Part shown: positions 1 through 9,154 of the stretch, one piece after another
Numbering within the stretch: position 1 is the stretch's first letter
Layout: each line of letters opens with the position of its first letter
NCBI RefSeq assembly: GCF_002154225.1
Contig: NZ_MTSE01000007.1
Coordinates: 62,001 to 126,000, forward strand
Direction of reading: 5' to 3'
Length of the DNA stretch: 64,000 bases
DNA from: Hymenobacter crusticola
GTDB lineage: Bacteria; Bacteroidota; Bacteroidia; Cytophagales; Hymenobacteraceae
Made by a program: the position numbers and the translations under genes
Notes under the pieces: model-generated
Told to the model about the DNA's origin: nothing
Seen by the model: the letters and a program-made list of their open reading frames with translations, nothing else
The model's database searches: none

Positions 1-269
1 GCCATGTACAGCACGCCATTGATGACGAACAGCCACATAAACACAAAGTGCAGCGACATGCCCTCCGCTAGTCGAAACGGCACGTTCAGCGCTTTGTAAA
101 AAGAATCGGGGAAAAAGCGGAAAAGTGTGGTTTTGCCCCAGCCAATACGGTAAATGTCGTTGGCCCAGTAGATGAGCAAGCCGCTCCAAATCATCAACAT
201 CAGCACCGGAAAGTTGATCCAGTGAAACCAGCGGATAGCTAGGGGGTGCTTTTCTTTAAGCTGCTTCAT
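1..269 (-). CDS. Cytochrome b561 / b-type cytochrome domain protein (partial)
   Basis: This gene runs off the left edge, so only about the first 89 residues are visible. The start codon is the CAT at 267-269. The protein begins MKQLKEKHPLAIRWFHWINF, then has a hydrophobic stretch containing MIWSGLLIYWA. The W-FHW-N-P-L-MIWSG pattern is typical of the first helix of the cytochrome b561 / thiosulfate reductase cytochrome b family, where the His binds haem. Proteins of this family sit in the inner membrane and pass electrons between quinone and a partner oxidoreductase. The partner, probably a molybdopterin enzyme, would be downstream, outside the window. The family call is fairly sure; the exact substrate cannot be told. 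Confidence 0.7.
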   Translation of the reverse strand, partial: MKQLKEKHPLAIRWFHWINFPVLMLMIWSGLLIYWANDIYRIGWGKTTLFRFFPDSFYKALNVPFRLAEGMSLHFVFMWLFVINGVLYM

Positions 270-334
270 AGGGTGAACTGTACGTAATTCAGGCAAGCTC
301 AGCTTTGTGAGAAGGAAAGTTTATCCCGAGCGGT

Positions 335-449
335 GTAGAGGCGCAATATTTTGCGTCTTGTCGTTGCTGTGGTTTACGGCGCATCGTTCTGAACCAGCTA
401 GTTCTAGGCCCATCGTTCAACGCGGAGACGCAAAATATTGCGTCTCTAC
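335..449. repeat. Intergenic inverted repeat R1 (GTAGAGAC type)
   Basis: The left arm at 335-358 and the right arm at 426-449 match at 23 of 24 positions when one is reverse complemented. Each arm is itself palindromic (GCGTCTC / GAGACGC around AATATT). On the minus strand the right arm is followed inward by CGTTGAACG, the core also found in R2. The TAG stop codon of pbpC (446-448) lies inside the tip of the right arm. Confidence 0.85.
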
Positions 450-2785
450 ATCTCCGTAACCGTCACTTGGATATCGGTGTTTCGGCCGTGGTCGTCGGCG
501 CAGGAGATTTTTAGCGGGCCGGGTGGCGGTTGAAAAAATACGCGTTCTGAGGCCGAAGCGGCCCGCAGAAACCGGTCGTTGACGTACCAATACACTTGCC
601 GTACCTCATTGTCGGCGGCGCAGCTAAGCAGCAACTGTTGCTTCTCGTGGCGATTGAGCACGTATTCGGTGTTCGCCAAGGGCGACGTGATGCTAGGTGC
701 CCGCTCCGTGCCGCCACGCACCAACTGACAGCCGGGATTGTGGGGCGGCAAGCGATGGTACGGAATGCCCTGCGTTTCCTTGTAGGCTAACACCTCCGGC
801 AGCATATTAGGGTAGAGCTCGCGCCGAAAACCCGTCGCGGGCGCGCAGGCTCGGCAGTACGCATACTGTCCGTCGGCCGACACGAGCACTTCTTTCTGGT
901 GCTGGCAGCGCTGGGTGGAGGAAGTGCCGGGCAGGAAATAGTCGATGATTTGGTTGGGGCAATGCTCGCCGGGCAGCAGACCCGTTTCGGCGCACACCAG
1001 CCGAAAGTCGAGGGAGGCGGGTGGCTGGAACCAGTCGTTGGGCGAGTTGTAGGCGATGGTGTTAAACAGGTCGAATAGCAACGGCGTGGCTACGTCGGCA
1101 CCCGTGAGAGCCGGCGCGCCTTGTCCGCTGAAGTTGCCTACCCACACGCCAATGGTGTACTCGCGGTTGTAGCCGATGCTCCAGGCGTCGCGGCGGCCGT
1201 AGCTGGTGCCGGTTTTCCAGGCCACTTTCGGCAGGCGCATGCTGCTTTGGTAGTTGATGGGTAAGTCGGGGCGCGTAAGCTGGCTGAGGATGTCGGTAAC
1301 GAGGAAGGCCGAGGCGTCGGAAACCAGTGCAGTGCCTTTAGGAGCTAGGTTCTTCGCAGATGGGCGAGTGCTAGGCGAGGATCGGGTCCACCGCAGCGGG
1401 GCGTACTTGCCGCTATTGGCCAAGGTCACGTACAGGTTCGTCAACTCCTCTAAGCTAGCCCCGCAACCACCCAGGATGCTCGACAGGCCGAGCTGTGTCC
1501 GGTTCTGCGTGACGCTTTGGAAATCTGCTTCGCGCAGCTTATCGGTGAACGTGGGCACGCCCATTTCAGAGAGTACGCGCACGGCCGGGATGTTGAGGGA
1601 ATGCGCTAGGGCGCGCTCCAACGTCACTTCGCCGTTGCAATGCTTGTCGAAGTTCTCGGGCTGGTAACCGCCGAAGTTGGTGGGCACGTCGGGTAGCACG
1701 AGCTTGGGCGTGAGCAGGCCACGGTCCATGGCTAGGGCGTAAAGAAACGGCTTGAGCGTGCTGCCCGGCGAGCGAACCGCTTGAATACCATCGACCTGCC
1801 CTTGGTTGAAAGCATCCTGGAAATCGGCGGAGCCAACGTACGCTTCCACCGCCCGCGTGCGGTTGTTGATGACCAGCACCGCCGCGTTGGAAATACCTAG
1901 CTCGTGCAGGCGGCGCACGTAGTTGCGCGTGAGGTCTTCGGCCTTGGCTTGCTTGCTGCGGTTGAGGGTAGAAGCGACAATCGCCTCGTGCGGAAGCTGC
2001 CGGACCAGGCGCCGCGCAAGGTGCGGCGCGAGCGTAGGGGCGGCATGGCGCTGCACATCAAGCGGCTCCAGCAGCGCGTCTTCAATGTCCTGTTTTGTAA
2101 ACAAGCCTTGCTCGCCAAAACGCCGCAGCCAGCGGTTGCGTTCTTGCAACACGGCCGCGTTGTTTTTGCCTAGCACCAGCCCCCTAGGTCGGTTTGGGAT
2201 GATGGCCAGCGTCACGGTTTGGGCGAGCGACAGATAATCGGGCGGCTGTTGGAAGTAGAGCAGCGCGGCCGATTTCACGCCTTCCACGTTGCCGCCGTAG
2301 GGTACCAGGTTGAGGTAAAGCTGTAGGATTTCGTCCTTGCTGTAGTGCGCTTCGAGCTGTACAGCGCGCAGCATTTCTAGCAGCTTATTGCCTAGGGTGC
2401 GCTCCTTGGGCTCGAGCAAACGAGCCACCTGCATCGTGATAGTACTGGCACCCGTCGTGCGACCTTGGCCAAACACGTTGCGCCCAGCGGCCTTCACAAT
2501 CGCCAGCGGATTCACGCCGAGGTGATAGTAAAACCAACGGTCTTCCTTGGCAACAATGGCCGTGCGCAGCGCCGGTGTGATTTCGCGCAGCTCCGTTTTC
2601 ATGCGCCACTTCTGCGTTGGGTTCAGAAAGGCGTGCAGCACCGAGCCATCAGCCGCCGTCACGATGGGCGAATATTGCGGAGGGTGCGGTAGCGGGAAAG
2701 CTAGGTTGAGGCCGGCTAGCAGAAGCAGCAACAGCCCTAGCCCCGCAAAAAACCGTATGCTGACGCGCCGCTTCATAGGTGCCAT
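446..2785 (-). CDS. pbpC: Penicillin-binding protein 1C
   Basis: This is a bifunctional peptidoglycan synthase anchored in the inner membrane. An N-terminal hydrophobic segment (about residues 10-30) is followed by a glycosyltransferase 51 domain with the ED pair at 81-82 and GASTITMQ near 112-119. The transpeptidase domain has the active-site S342-TLK, S396-LN and K524-TGTS motifs. The C-terminal part, after about residue 600, fits the penicillin-binding protein 1C tail domain. The 779 residues are normal for the family. The alpha-2-macroglobulin gene lies just upstream in the same direction, the classic pbpC/yfhM partnership. Start choice: the first ATG (2783-2785) touches repeat R2; the ATG three codons later is equally possible. 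The stop codon is inside repeat R1. Confidence 0.93.
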   Translation of the reverse strand: MAPMKRRVSIRFFAGLGLLLLLLAGLNLAFPLPHPPQYSPIVTAADGSVLHAFLNPTQKWRMKTELREITPALRTAIVAKEDRWFYYHLGVNPLAIVKAAGRNVFGQGRTTGASTITMQVARLLEPKERTLGNKLLEMLRAVQLEAHYSKDEILQLYLNLVPYGGNVEGVKSAALLYFQQPPDYLSLAQTVTLAIIPNRPRGLVLGKNNAAVLQERNRWLRRFGEQGLFTKQDIEDALLEPLDVQRHAAPTLAPHLARRLVRQLPHEAIVASTLNRSKQAKAEDLTRNYVRRLHELGISNAAVLVINNRTRAVEAYVGSADFQDAFNQGQVDGIQAVRSPGSTLKPFLYALAMDRGLLTPKLVLPDVPTNFGGYQPENFDKHCNGEVTLERALAHSLNIPAVRVLSEMGVPTFTDKLREADFQSVTQNRTQLGLSSILGGCGASLEELTNLYVTLANSGKYAPLRWTRSSPSTRPSAKNLAPKGTALVSDASAFLVTDILSQLTRPDLPINYQSSMRLPKVAWKTGTSYGRRDAWSIGYNREYTIGVWVGNFSGQGAPALTGADVATPLLFDLFNTIAYNSPNDWFQPPASLDFRLVCAETGLLPGEHCPNQIIDYFLPGTSSTQRCQHQKEVLVSADGQYAYCRACAPATGFRRELYPNMLPEVLAYKETQGIPYHRLPPHNPGCQLVRGGTERAPSITSPLANTEYVLNRHEKQQLLLSCAADNEVRQVYWYVNDRFLRAASASERVFFQPPPGPLKISCADDHGRNTDIQVTVTEM

Positions 2786-2921
2786 GTAGAGACACCTACT
2801 GGTGTCTCCTCGTTGAACGACTGACGTTGAATAATTGCCATTGAACGTTCTATGGACGAGATGTTTATCATACGGCGCGTTGCCGCTCGTTCAACGACGA
2901 GACACGAGTAGGTGTCTCTAC
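2786..2921. repeat. Intergenic inverted repeat R2 (GTAGAGAC type)
   Basis: The arms at 2786-2820 and 2887-2921 are 35 nt long and match at 33 positions. Each arm is a small hairpin (GAGACACC TACT GGTGTCTC) followed by the core TCGTTGAACGA; the loop is about 66 nt. One end abuts the pbpC start codon at 2785. The other end supplies the stop codon (2918-2920) of the alpha-2-macroglobulin gene. The element therefore fills the whole spacer between the two genes. Confidence 0.9.
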
Positions 2922-5900
2922 TGCACGCGCACCACACCCGCACCATTATAGCTGTGATACTCCGCGTTGTACATGGCGTCGGCGCTTACCGGGCCCAGGC
3001 GGAAGGTGCCTTTGCTCACGGCCCGCGCCAGGTAGTAGAACGACTTCGGTTGACCCGTGGCGGTGGTAAACAGGTTGATCCGGTCGTCGCGCACATCCAG
3101 GTAGTCGGGTTGGGCGGCGTCGGTGGCCCAGGCTAGGTCGCGGACGGCACCAATGCGTGGGTTCTCGATTTCCAGGCCGGCGGGCAGCAGGTCGGTGATG
3201 GCCACGTTCTTCACCTCGCCGGCTGCGTCGGCCGCTTGCAGGGTTATTTTCACCACCACCAAGTCATTCTGGCGGAAGGTGGGCGAACCGAGGGGCTGGC
3301 CGCTGCGGTCGAGGAACTGGCGGCGCACTTTCAAGTAAGCGTCTTCCTCGCGGATGGTGTTGGTGGGCGAAATGCCTTCGGTTTCCCAGAAGTAGTAGAG
3401 GCTGCCGCTGCCGGCCGTGCGCAAGGCTAGTTGCCGATTCGCTACGTTGTTCACCGTGAGGTCTTTGCCCGAAAATTCACCGATCTTCTTGCTGTCGGCA
3501 AGGAGAGAGGCCGTGACGGTACTGCTGGCGTTTTGGCGCGCTACTTTGCCGAGAGCTAGCAGGGCAAACGCCCGCTCTTGGGTGCTGAGCCAGCCCGCTT
3601 GCTTCACCTGGCGGCTGAGCTGGCGCGTGAGGCTCGTTACTTGCGCATTGCCGGGGTCAGCGGCGAGCAGGGCGTTGAGCACCAAGGCTTCGTCGCGGAT
3701 GGGCGAGTAGAACGAGCCATCGAGGGCGCGGGCCGCCGCAGTTTCGCCGCCGAACTTGGTGGGCAGCACGTCGCGGAAGCTGCGCTCGTTGCCATTGAGG
3801 GAGAAGGTGCAGGCCAGCAAGAACCGCGCATCTTGGGCGAGCAGCGGCCGGTTGGCCTTGTAGTAGTTCATCGCCACCGGGTCTTGCCGACCGGCTAGGG
3901 CTAGCACGTAGAGGCTGTAGGTGATTTCCTTCTTGGCGATAAGCTTCTGGCGGGCAATGTTGTTGGCGTCGAAGTAGCGGTACTCTTCGGTTTCGCGCTT
4001 GCGGTTGCGGAATTGCAGGTAGCGCAGCACTTTGTCGAGCACGGTTTTATTCACGTCGAAGCCAGCGCGTTGGGCTTCTAGCAGGAAGTGCGCGGCGTAG
4101 GCGGTAGCCCACCAGTTATCGTAGTCGCCGCCGGGCCAGTAGCTGAGCGAGCCGTTGTAGAGCTGCATCGACTCGATTTTGCGAATGGCTTCCTGCACAT
4201 TGTAGTTCGGGTTGTAGCGCTGGGCTTTGGCGGCCTGCCCGGTTTTCTGCTGGAGCGTGGCAGCTAGGTCGCCGTAGTAGAGCTGCGGGAAAGCGGCCGA
4301 CACGGTTTGCTCCAGGCAGCCGTAAGGGTATTGCAGCAGGTAGCGCAGGTCTTTGGCAAACTCCGTCATCGGCGAGCGGTTCACCACCAGCTGGCTCCGC
4401 AACGACGACGGCAGGAAGTTGGTTTTCAGGTTAAACGTCGCGCCGCTGCCGCCCGCTACGACGCCGGAACCGGTGCGTTTTTCGAGCGGCGAAGCGGGAC
4501 GGATTGGGAGTTCGATGGTTTCGGTGTAAGGTCTTGGCTTTCCTTTGTCATCAAGGCGAACTATGTTATTACCTGACACTCGAACATTGATAACTGCTGT
4601 GCCTACTGACCTAGCTACCAAATGGAACATCACTCGCTGTTCTGCATTCGGTTGTAATTTGATAGCATGACCTTCGTAGTACAGACGATAATCACCAGCA
4701 GGATGAGAGGAGTCTACTTCATTCGTGAAGTCCTCTCTTTTTGTAAAGACTTCCACAAATGTTTTTGAATCTGACCCTAGGGATATATCTCCAATCAGAG
4801 TTTTCCCCGTCGTATTCGTCAGCGTTACCGGCACGTCAATAGTGTCGCCGGGGCTGAGGAACCTAGGTAGCGCGGTGCTGATAACCACTGGGTCAGCCAC
4901 TTTCATGGTTTTTTCGGCGGAGCCAAACGCGTCGTCTTTGTAGGCGAGGGCCATGACCCGTACGGCACCCGAAAACTGCGGAATGCGCACTTTGTAGCGC
5001 ACTTTGCCGCTGGCATCGGCCTTCAGAACGCCGCTCCATTTGGCGAGCAGCTTCACGCGGCGCGAGGGCACGGGCGTGGTGCGGCGCGAGAGGTCGGCGG
5101 CGTCGCCCCCGGAACTGCTGGTACCTAGCTCGGGCAGCAGGAAGGGGTACACGTCGTAGGCCTGCACTTCGAGGGCGCGCTTCTGGTAGAAGTAGCCGTA
5201 GGGGTCGGGCGTGCGGTAATCCTTAAGCTGCAAAATGCCTTCATCCACCACAGCTAGGGTCACGTTGGCGCCAGGCGCGGTCGTGGCTTCGATGGTTTGC
5301 CAGGTTTGGGAGCGGCTTTGCTGGGGCACATTCAGGGCGACTTGCAGCTGGGCGTCGGGCTTCTCCACCGTGAGCGGCACAAAGCCGCGGGCCACCGTGA
5401 GCGGCAGGCGGTTGTCAGTGATTTCGCGGATGGCAGTGGCCGTCACGTAGATGTTGGGCACGTGGTTGCCGCGAATCGGGATGCGCACGCGGGCCGATTT
5501 CTCGTCGGTGGTCACGTAGAAGTGGTCGAGCACTCGGTCGCGCTCCACCGTCACGAGCACGCGGCCGGGGAAGGGGGTTTTCAGCAGCAGATTAGCGGTT
5601 TCGCCGGGCTGGTACTTGGCTTTATCGGCCTCAATGGTCACCTCGCCCTCGTTGTTTACTTCGAAGGAGTTGCTCTGCGTATCGCCGTAGCCGTAGGCGT
5701 ACATGCGCTGCGCCACGTAGGTGCGGGCGCCGGGCCGACTCACCCGCACTTCGTATTCGCCGGAGTAGGTGGGCGCAAAACCTAGGTTCGCGTCGGGGTT
5801 GCCGCCCGCATACAGCGGAATGGTGCGGTTCATCACCACCTGCTCGCGCTTCTGCGAGTTGTAGAGGTAGCGGCCGCCGCGGCGCTCAATCACCGTTTCC

Positions 5901-8509
5901 CACAACAGCCGCACAATGGTCACTTGCGCGCTGGCATTGGTCGGCTGCCCGGCCGGCGTGAGGGCCACAATGCGCACCGGCAACTGCTGGCGCGTGCTGA
6001 TCAAGTCGCTGATGCGCTGGAGCCCGTAGAGCACCGGCTGGGTTTGCACTTCAAAGGTAGTCAGGCGGTTCACCGGCCGACCCGTTTCGTCGAAAACTGT
6101 CGTGAAGGCCGCGCCTTCCAAAATACCTAGGTCGGAATAGCTAGGCACCTCGTACGTGGCCGCGCCGCGCCCGGCCGCGTCGGTGTTGCCTTCGCGCACG
6201 GCTTTCTCGAAGCGGCTGGAAATGGCCGACGTGCTTTCCGACTCCTCGTCGTAGCTCGCGCGGCGCTCTTCCCCGGTGCTGATTTGGAAGTCGTAATCGG
6301 GGTATTTCTTAGGGTTGAAGAACTTCTCTTTCAGCGAGAATTCCACCTCAAACTTGCGGTCGGAAGCGGGCGGACCGAACAGGTTCGCGGCCGTGATGTT
6401 AGCCGTCACCGTTTGCCCTGGCCGCACGACGGCGAGGCTAGCTTTCACCGTCACCTTCAGGCGGTCAGGAATGAATTCTTCCACGCTGAGCTGGCGCGAG
6501 GTGAGCAGCACGTCGTTGCCGGTGAGGATTTCCAGCGTGTAAAGGCCGGTCATGATACTGGGCGGCAGGATGAAGCTCGACTCAAACGAGCCCGCTACCG
6601 ACAGCTTCTTGCGCAGGCTCGCGTACTCCTTGCCCGTGGGCAGCAGCAGCCGAATCTTGACCGGCAGGTTGGCGGGCGGCGTTTTCCAGTTTTCGGTGCG
6701 GATAACGGTGTTGGTGCGAATCGTGTCGCCGGGGCGGTACAGGTCCCGGTCGCCATAGAGGAAGGCTTGGTAGCGGGCCACGTTGCTCTGCAAACCACCC
6801 ACCTCAAACCGCGACGTCTCGACGCGGCTGCGCGGCAAATCGAGGAACGTGAAATCGGATTCGCGCTGGGCCGTCACCATGCTCAGGCGGAAGCGGCTCG
6901 TGGCGGCCGTGCTGTCAAACTTCGCTAGGCCGTCGCCGTTGGTCGTGCTCGACGCAATAACCTGGTTATTAGAACTCACAAACTGCACCGACACGCCCGA
7001 CAGCGGCTTAGCATTGCGGATGGAATTGGCAAACACCAGCGTGCTGCCGGCCTTGCCCTGCTTCACAATCAGCCCAATATCCGACACCGCCACCAGCTTC
7101 GAGACTTGCAGCCATTGGTGCTCGGTGTCTTCTACTTTGACCACGTACAGCCCTTTCAGCGGACCCGTAAACTCCAGGTCTTTCATGCTCAGGTTGAGCA
7201 GCCGCAGACCCTGTTGCTTCGGCAAACCCGACACGGTGTAGGTGCGCTCGGTGAGCACATTGCCTAGGTTCTCGACGTCGTAGTATTGGAACGAGCGGTC
7301 GATGTAGCCACCTTCATCGTCGGTACTGGGCTCATCCTCGTTGTATTCGGGGTAGCCGTACTGGCTGCCGCCGCGCATCAGTTGCTGAATGTTGTTGGCG
7401 TACACCTTGGCAATAGTCACCTTCACCTTCTCCACCTCGTTGATGCGGATACCTAGGTTGCGGGCGCCCAGCGCGTCGAGGTACATGGCTTTGTCGCCGT
7501 TGGCGAAAGAGAGGCTAGGTTGCTCGTCGCCGAAGCTCACGGTTTGGCTGAAAGGCTCGGCGAGCTGTCCGCCCAAGGCCCCGCGCGTGCCGCCGTTCAG
7601 GCTCACTTGGTAGCTGCGGCCCACCTCAAAGCCGCCTTTCAGCGCAAAGCCGCTTTCCAACGCCTCCACCGCAAACGACACCTCCGGCGACACCTTGAGC
7701 TGCTCCCGAATATCATCCACCGAAACGGGCTGGTTCGTGAGCACCGTCACGACGGGTTCGCCGTCTTGCAGGGAGCCGGTGAGTTCGCGCACTTGCAGGG
7801 TTTGCTGGTCGGGCACGTCGCCATCGGCGGTGAGGGGCTTGGTGGTGGCTCGGTCGCTGCCCACGGCGCGCAGGCCGGGCTCCACGGTCAGCGTCAGCGG
7901 CGAGTAGGGGCGCACTTGCTGGGTGAAGCTGATGCCCACCAGCTTGTCCGGCTCCGCCGATACCACCTCAAAGGCCACCGGCTGCCCATCCTGCGTAACG
8001 CGCAACTTGCCGCGCACGTCGCTCGGCCGTACCGAGTAGTTGAACACAAGGTTAGCGCGCATCTCCGCCGAGCCCGCCACCCGCCGCGACCGGCCCCAGA
8101 ACACCTGCGGCGCACTCATTTCCAGGTACGGCGTGTGAAACTTGGTGCGGCTGAGGGCTAGCTTTTGCTTGCCGCTCGGCATGGCTTCCTTGCGCAACGC
8201 CGCCTGAAACGCCGTGCTCGGCCGAAACGGCTCGGCGGGCGAAAAGGTCAGTTCGCGGTTGCTGGTCCACTTGAACTTGCCGCGCACCGCCGGCTCAAAC
8301 TTCACGTACTGCACCGTGTCCCAGTGGTTCTGCTGCGCGTCGCCGACCACGTCCTCGTCGAAGGTGAACACCACGTTCTGGTACGGGTCAATTTCTTCGC
8401 CTTCGGAGCTCGCCGCGGCTTTTTCGGTGTTGGAATCAGGCTTGGAGCAAGCGCATAGCAACGCCAGCAGCACCAGCAATGGCACGCGAAATAAGGAGCG
8501 GGAAAGCAT
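2918..8509 (-). CDS. Bacterial alpha-2-macroglobulin lipoprotein
   Basis: This is a giant periplasmic protease trap (1863 residues) related to E. coli YfhM. The N terminus is a lipoprotein signal peptide (MLSRSLFRVPLLVLLALLCAC, with a Cys at the end of the lipobox-like stretch) followed by Ser/Asp-rich linker. Macroglobulin-type beta domains fill most of the length. A GCLEQ thioester motif is found near residue 1397, followed by the alpha-helical thioester domain, for example the segment with YWPGGDYDNWW. In characterised members the Cys-Gln thioester links covalently to an attacking protease. The partner pbpC lies downstream, so the pair probably guards the cell wall synthesis site against host or competitor proteases. 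The TAG stop is formed by the tip of repeat R2. The call is secure; the target proteases are unknown. Confidence 0.93.
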   Translation of the reverse strand: MLSRSLFRVPLLVLLALLCACSKPDSNTEKAAASSEGEEIDPYQNVVFTFDEDVVGDAQQNHWDTVQYVKFEPAVRGKFKWTSNRELTFSPAEPFRPSTAFQAALRKEAMPSGKQKLALSRTKFHTPYLEMSAPQVFWGRSRRVAGSAEMRANLVFNYSVRPSDVRGKLRVTQDGQPVAFEVVSAEPDKLVGISFTQQVRPYSPLTLTVEPGLRAVGSDRATTKPLTADGDVPDQQTLQVRELTGSLQDGEPVVTVLTNQPVSVDDIREQLKVSPEVSFAVEALESGFALKGGFEVGRSYQVSLNGGTRGALGGQLAEPFSQTVSFGDEQPSLSFANGDKAMYLDALGARNLGIRINEVEKVKVTIAKVYANNIQQLMRGGSQYGYPEYNEDEPSTDDEGGYIDRSFQYYDVENLGNVLTERTYTVSGLPKQQGLRLLNLSMKDLEFTGPLKGLYVVKVEDTEHQWLQVSKLVAVSDIGLIVKQGKAGSTLVFANSIRNAKPLSGVSVQFVSSNNQVIASSTTNGDGLAKFDSTAATSRFRLSMVTAQRESDFTFLDLPRSRVETSRFEVGGLQSNVARYQAFLYGDRDLYRPGDTIRTNTVIRTENWKTPPANLPVKIRLLLPTGKEYASLRKKLSVAGSFESSFILPPSIMTGLYTLEILTGNDVLLTSRQLSVEEFIPDRLKVTVKASLAVVRPGQTVTANITAANLFGPPASDRKFEVEFSLKEKFFNPKKYPDYDFQISTGEERRASYDEESESTSAISSRFEKAVREGNTDAAGRGAATYEVPSYSDLGILEGAAFTTVFDETGRPVNRLTTFEVQTQPVLYGLQRISDLISTRQQLPVRIVALTPAGQPTNASAQVTIVRLLWETVIERRGGRYLYNSQKREQVVMNRTIPLYAGGNPDANLGFAPTYSGEYEVRVSRPGARTYVAQRMYAYGYGDTQSNSFEVNNEGEVTIEADKAKYQPGETANLLLKTPFPGRVLVTVERDRVLDHFYVTTDEKSARVRIPIRGNHVPNIYVTATAIREITDNRLPLTVARGFVPLTVEKPDAQLQVALNVPQQSRSQTWQTIEATTAPGANVTLAVVDEGILQLKDYRTPDPYGYFYQKRALEVQAYDVYPFLLPELGTSSSGGDAADLSRRTTPVPSRRVKLLAKWSGVLKADASGKVRYKVRIPQFSGAVRVMALAYKDDAFGSAEKTMKVADPVVISTALPRFLSPGDTIDVPVTLTNTTGKTLIGDISLGSDSKTFVEVFTKREDFTNEVDSSHPAGDYRLYYEGHAIKLQPNAEQRVMFHLVARSVGTAVINVRVSGNNIVRLDDKGKPRPYTETIELPIRPASPLEKRTGSGVVAGGSGATFNLKTNFLPSSLRSQLVVNRSPMTEFAKDLRYLLQYPYGCLEQTVSAAFPQLYYGDLAATLQQKTGQAAKAQRYNPNYNVQEAIRKIESMQLYNGSLSYWPGGDYDNWWATAYAAHFLLEAQRAGFDVNKTVLDKVLRYLQFRNRKRETEEYRYFDANNIARQKLIAKKEITYSLYVLALAGRQDPVAMNYYKANRPLLAQDARFLLACTFSLNGNERSFRDVLPTKFGGETAAARALDGSFYSPIRDEALVLNALLAADPGNAQVTSLTRQLSRQVKQAGWLSTQERAFALLALGKVARQNASSTVTASLLADSKKIGEFSGKDLTVNNVANRQLALRTAGSGSLYYFWETEGISPTNTIREEDAYLKVRRQFLDRSGQPLGSPTFRQNDLVVVKITLQAADAAGEVKNVAITDLLPAGLEIENPRIGAVRDLAWATDAAQPDYLDVRDDRINLFTTATGQPKSFYYLARAVSKGTFRLGPVSADAMYNAEYHSYNGAGVVRVQ

Positions 8510-8611
8510 GGATAAGGATGAGCTAGAAAGGACGCCGGAAGGTATAGAGAAAACGGGATTATTGAGTAGCTAAGTAGGCTTGTGTATAGGTTTTTGTTGT
8601 ATTCTTAAAGC

Positions 8612-8965
8612 ATGGATAATAACCGAGCTAGCGTAACGGAAGCTGCCAATCGAGTTGCCCGCACGCTGCTGATCGGTACTAGTGTGGAGAGCTTCGGGGT
8701 AAGTCATCAAATACCCTTTATAGAGTTTAGAAATTCGCAGGGTGAGGATATTTACCTTTCCATCCAAGCTAATATGCTGTTTCACCCTAGGCCGCAGGAG
8801 CACCTTAGCGTCGAAGAGCAGATGTTGTTAGGGATGAATAGCGTTAACCTCAAGAAAGTGATTGACGCTTTCTGCTTAGAATCGAGCGATTTAGAAGTGC
8901 ATTTTGAAGACGGCTCGTGGTTCCAAGTTAGCGGTACTTCCGATGATGGATATGAACCTTGGTAG
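8612..8965 (+). CDS. DUF6188-like hypothetical protein, interrupted by an in-frame TAG
   Basis: The open frame codes for 117 residues ending in DDGYEPW before a TAG at 8963-8965. The same frame stays open after this TAG for another 28 codons (LSDGTSVNEGG...GGYAIWKGS) and ends at TGA 9050-9052. Proteins that I recall as DUF6188 end in a W-x-hydrophobic-x-G-P/D-G block followed by a glycine-rich AVW ending, and the read-through part fits this. The gene is therefore either a nonsense pseudogene or is read through. The role of the family is unknown; some members sit near polymorphic toxins as immunity-like genes, but no toxin is seen here. The gene stands alone, divergent from the alpha-2-macroglobulin gene. 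Confidence 0.6.
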   Translation: MDNNRASVTEAANRVARTLLIGTSVESFGVSHQIPFIEFRNSQGEDIYLSIQANMLFHPRPQEHLSVEEQMLLGMNSVNLKKVIDAFCLESSDLEVHFEDGSWFQVSGTSDDGYEPW

Positions 8966-9052
8966 CTATCTGATGGAACAAGCGTGAACGAGGGCGGCAC
9001 GCTGCTTATAGCAGAATCCGAGGGTGGATATGCTATTTGGAAAGGCAGTTGA
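8966..9052 (+). pseudogene. In-frame C-terminal remainder of the 8612 gene
   Basis: These 28 codons continue the frame of the preceding ORF after its TAG and end in TGA at 9050-9052. The total frame from 8612 to 9052 is 441 nt, an exact multiple of three. The translated end, including TLLIAESEGGYAIW, looks like the missing C terminus of the family fold. There is no start codon of its own with a good context. Confidence 0.5.
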
Positions 9053-9154
9053 GGCATCTCACTCGGCTGGATTTGTAATCTGGCCGAGCACCTAAGTGAA
9101 AAAGTGCTGTCTACCGAATTATTATCTTGAAGTTGACTCTTTAGTGACGCTTAA

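Noticed and set aside
5297..5785. Long open frames on the plus strand across the alpha-2-macroglobulin gene
   Set aside because: Their His/Gly/Val-rich composition is that of a reverse-frame shadow in a GC-rich gene.
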